From JBOHTO01 sp050733695 (GTDB taxonomy: Bacteria > Gemmatimonadota > Gemmatimonadetes > Gemmatimonadales > Gemmatimonadaceae), in NCBI GenBank assembly GCA_050733695.1, contig JBOHTO010000148.1, forward strand, positions 12,732-76,731: 64,000 bases of DNA. Reading direction: 5' to 3'. Under the pieces are notes generated by a model. The model did no database searches, was not told the DNA's origin, and saw only the letters and a list, made by a program, of their open reading frames with translations. The position numbers and the translations under genes are program-made. Shown here one piece after another: positions 61,810 to 64,000 of the stretch. How positions within the stretch are numbered: the stretch's first letter is position 1; each line of letters starts with the position of its first letter.

Positions 61810-62519
61810 CGTAGCCTTGCTATCACCTGGTCACGAAATCGGAGATCGATCTCCGCGGCGCCGAGCTGACGCCGCGCGAGGTCGCGCTCAACGGAGAGCA
61901 GCTCGGCGAACCGGATCGGCCGCGCGTTGGCCATCGCGCGCACGGTCGTCGCCGAAAGCCTCAGGATGACCTCATCGTCTCCCGCCGGCACGTCGCGCCT
62001 GTACACCTCGCTGATTCGCGCGAACAGATCCGGAAAGCGCGCGCGCACGTCGGCGAGCATGCCGAGAAGTGTCGTGTCATGCCGTGCCATGATCGGGAGA
62101 TCGACATCCGCACGGGAGGGATCGATCGGAAGCTCGTTCCCGCTGGCATCCACCGGGACGAGTCCATCGCGCGACGGAACGAGAGCGACCGGAAGGTTTT
62201 CATCTATGCGCACAACGAGCGTGCCCGGAAGACGGCGAGTGATCTCCGCGGCGCGCACCTGCGGGTGTGAGCGAACCCGTTGCACCAGGGGATCGAGATC
62301 GGCCCACACGGATGAGTTGGTGTCTACATTCAACCGTTCCATGATGGCGGACGGCGGAACGAACCGTGTACCGTGGACTTCCACGCTGCGCACGTTGAAG
62401 AAAGAGAGCTGCGAGAGGACGGGTGGCCCCCACCAGGGTGAGGAAGCCAACCCGATCGCGATTAGCGCGACGGCTGCGACACGGAGCCACCGGCGCGGAG
62501 GCTTCGGCTCCGTCTTCAT
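61806..62519 (-). CDS. ftsQ: Cell division protein FtsQ/DivIB
   Basis: Bitopic divisome protein of 237 residues. A short basic cytoplasmic tail (PKPPRRWLR) precedes a membrane helix (VAAVALIAIGLASSPWW) and a POTRA domain (FFNVRSVEVHGTRFVPPSAI), followed by the beta domain (EITRRLPGTLVVRIDENLPV). It is coupled to murC and ftsA by ATGA overlaps. Confidence 0.92.
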   Translation of the reverse strand: MKTEPKPPRRWLRVAAVALIAIGLASSPWWGPPVLSQLSFFNVRSVEVHGTRFVPPSAIMERLNVDTNSSVWADLDPLVQRVRSHPQVRAAEITRRLPGTLVVRIDENLPVALVPSRDGLVPVDASGNELPIDPSRADVDLPIMARHDTTLLGMLADVRARFPDLFARISEVYRRDVPAGDDEVILRLSATTVRAMANARPIRFAELLSVERDLARRQLGAAEIDLRFRDQVIARLR

Positions 62520-63895
62520 GCGACGGGGGCCATTCGTTGAAGCAGCTCCGGACCGGTGAGGGTGATGTCGCCTGCGCCGACCGTGAGGACCACGTCACCG
62601 TCGCGGATCATCTCCTCCAATGCCACTGCGAGCTCGTGCCGCGGCCCGCGCCACGCAACGGTGCCTCCCGCATCCGTGACGGCTTTCGCCACGAGCGCCG
62701 AAGTGACTCCAGGAATGGGCTGCTCGCGAGCCGGATAGATCTCTGTGAGGAGCAGCACATCGGAGCCGGAGAGCGCCGCACCAAACTCGCGGGCGAAGTC
62801 GCGCGTTCTCGAGTAGAGATGCGGCTGGAAGGCGAGGACGATCCGTCGCCCCCGGAAGGCCTGACGCGCCGCGGCCAGCGTGGCGCTGATCTCCGTGGGA
62901 TGATGGGCGTAGTCGTCAACGATGGTCACGCCGTTCGCGTCGCCCAGGCGCTGAAAGCGCCGCTCCACACCGGTGAAATGCCGCAGTCCCGCCGAGAGCC
63001 CGCCGAATCCTGCGCCCAGAGCCAGGCCGCAGCCGATCGCCGCAAGTGCGTTGAGAACGTTGTGCCTGCCGGGTACTGCGAGCTGTGCCCGGCCGAGCCG
63101 TTCCCCGTCCAGGATGACGTCGAAGTCGGTGCCGGTGGCGGAAGGGCTCACGTCACGCGCGACGAGCCGCGCGTCACGAGATGAGACACCATACCTGATG
63201 ACATCCGAAGTCGCGCTCGTCCGCAGCGATGCCGCCCCCGGATCATCGGCGCACAGCACAATCGCACGCGCTCGCGCGATGAACTTCGTGAACGCCGCGC
63301 GTATGTCGGCCAGATCGGCGTAGATATCGAGGTGATCCGCCTCGACATTCGTGACCACCGCAACATCCGGTGAGAGTGCGAGGAAGGAGCGGTCGAACTC
63401 GTCTGCCTCGACCACGAACAACCGCTCGGATCCCGCGCTCAGGTTGCCCTCCCACGCGGGCACGCGCCCGCCGACGATGCCCGTCGGCTCGCGCCCGGCG
63501 CTGGACAGGGCCTCAGTGGCCATGACGGTCGTCGTGGTCTTTCCGTGCGTTCCCGCGATCGCCACGACCTCGCCGCCGCTCACTGCCTCGGCCAGCGCCT
63601 CCGCTCGACGGATGATCGGGATACCGAGCTCGCGGGCTCGCTCGAGCTCGGCGTGATTTCCGGGGATCGCCGAGCTGACGACGAGCGCCCGCGCCTGCTC
63701 AGCGTGTGCGCGGTCGTGGCCTTCGGAAACATCGATGCCAAGGCGCCGGAGGTCGGCGGCGGTCGCGCTGTTGGCGTCGCAGCCGGACACGGTGACCCCG
63801 CGGCGCTGGAGAAGCTCCGCGAGCGCGCTCATGCCGGCACCGGCGATGCCGACGAAGTGAATGGGGCGGAAGTCCGAGTGGTCTGTGAGAGGCAT
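62516..63895 (-). CDS. murC: UDP-N-acetylmuramate--L-alanine ligase
   Basis: First Mur ligase, adding L-Ala to UDP-MurNAc. The ~459-residue protein has the N-terminal IHFVGIAGAGMSALAELL, P-loop AIAGTHGKTTTTVM, VVEADEFDRSFLALSP, YAHHPTEI, and LAFQPHLYSRTRDFA in the C-terminal domain. ATG at 63895 gives MPLTDHSDFRPIHFVG. A start further upstream at 63952 would lengthen it with non-homologous sequence. murB and ddl, often next in such clusters, are missing between murC and ftsQ. Confidence 0.94.
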   Translation of the reverse strand: MPLTDHSDFRPIHFVGIAGAGMSALAELLQRRGVTVSGCDANSATAADLRRLGIDVSEGHDRAHAEQARALVVSSAIPGNHAELERARELGIPIIRRAEALAEAVSGGEVVAIAGTHGKTTTTVMATEALSSAGREPTGIVGGRVPAWEGNLSAGSERLFVVEADEFDRSFLALSPDVAVVTNVEADHLDIYADLADIRAAFTKFIARARAIVLCADDPGAASLRTSATSDVIRYGVSSRDARLVARDVSPSATGTDFDVILDGERLGRAQLAVPGRHNVLNALAAIGCGLALGAGFGGLSAGLRHFTGVERRFQRLGDANGVTIVDDYAHHPTEISATLAAARQAFRGRRIVLAFQPHLYSRTRDFAREFGAALSGSDVLLLTEIYPAREQPIPGVTSALVAKAVTDAGGTVAWRGPRHELAVALEEMIRDGDVVLTVGAGDITLTGPELLQRMAPVA

Positions 63896-63909
63896 GTCGA
63901 GGCGCGGAG

Positions 63910-63915
63910 AATATA
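63910..63915 (-). promoter_or_regulatory. Possible -10 element for murC
   Basis: TATATT on the minus strand lies 15 bases upstream of the murC ATG. The inferred transcript would have a very short leader of about 8 nt. No -35 match was found. Confidence 0.3.
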
Positions 63916-63967
63916 GCGTCGCGGCACCGGAAATGCACTTCGGAACGCTCATTCAACTATCAGGCTC

Positions 63968-63988
63968 GGGGTCAGGTCTTGTTTTGAC
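63968..63988. repeat. Candidate repeat or element edge
   Basis: The plus strand reads GGGGTCAGGTCTTG followed by TTTTGAC. From general knowledge this 'agacctgacccc' motif recurs near REP-associated (RAYT, Y1) transposase genes. The window ends shortly after, so any such gene would be outside. Confidence 0.35.
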
Positions 63989-64000
63989 GCATCGTTCCGA

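Overview
The window is a GC-rich, gene-dense bacterial chromosome segment with almost every gene on the minus strand. The gene content points to a Gram-negative, heterotrophic, B12-using lineage, and Gemmatimonadota is the most compatible assignment. This is inference, with no search run. The support is a TonB receptor with a carboxypeptidase-regulatory N-terminus, several small beta-barrel outer-membrane proteins and lipoproteins, a type-9-secretion-like C-terminal tail, HPr kinase beside a complete mannose-type PTS, and a division cluster interrupted by unusual partners. No rRNA, tRNA, CRISPR array, phage or insertion sequence was recognised. The ends of dispersed repeats may be present near 1.55 kb and at the extreme right edge.

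Layout. 1-1.5 kb: an ABC lipid-transport pair (MlaF-like ATPase, partial, and MlaE-like permease). 1.5-2.6 kb: repeat copies, a small lipoprotein, and a short protein that is almost entirely a T9SS-type tail, with a recognisable sigma70-like promoter. 2.7-5.4 kb: selB and recO. 5.4-11.5 kb: a cobalamin-uptake operon behind a clear B12 riboswitch, in the order BtuF, BtuC, BtuD, TonB receptor, then a propeller-like lipoprotein that may be a BtuG-type B12-capturing partner. 11.5-31.7 kb: 23 tightly packed minus-strand genes covering translation (fmdB-like, argS), purine and riboflavin synthesis (purM, ribD, ribE, ribBA, ribH), nusB, a glycosyltransferase, hpf-hprK-EIIA-EIIB-EIIC-EIID-HPr-EI, metK, ahcY and a bifunctional nuclease.

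31.9-45.2 kb: a 12-gene minus-strand run starting at alr and continuing through deoB, cdd, envelope proteins, a receiver-kinase fusion, miaB, comFB, comEC, a putative zinc peptidase, fbp and a methylmalonyl-CoA mutase catalytic subunit. 45.2-52.6 kb: plus-strand mazG and a LACTB-like hydrolase, minus-strand asnS, then a four-gene plus-strand envelope and signalling cassette. 52.6-63.9 kb: the division region, read from the right as murC-ftsQ-ftsA, then ftsZ, an M23 peptidase, a VWA-like membrane protein, ftsY and recG.

How it fits together. The B12 importer would supply the cobalamin needed by the mutase, whose B12-binding partner is not in the window. MetK and AhcY make SAM and recycle SAH. 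HprK and the PTS phosphotransfer chain could couple sugar uptake to regulation. Genes commonly overlap by 1-4 bases (ATGA or GTGA junctions), so translational coupling is probably widespread. Short tandem duplications occur at four gene junctions and are the main non-coding pattern noticed.
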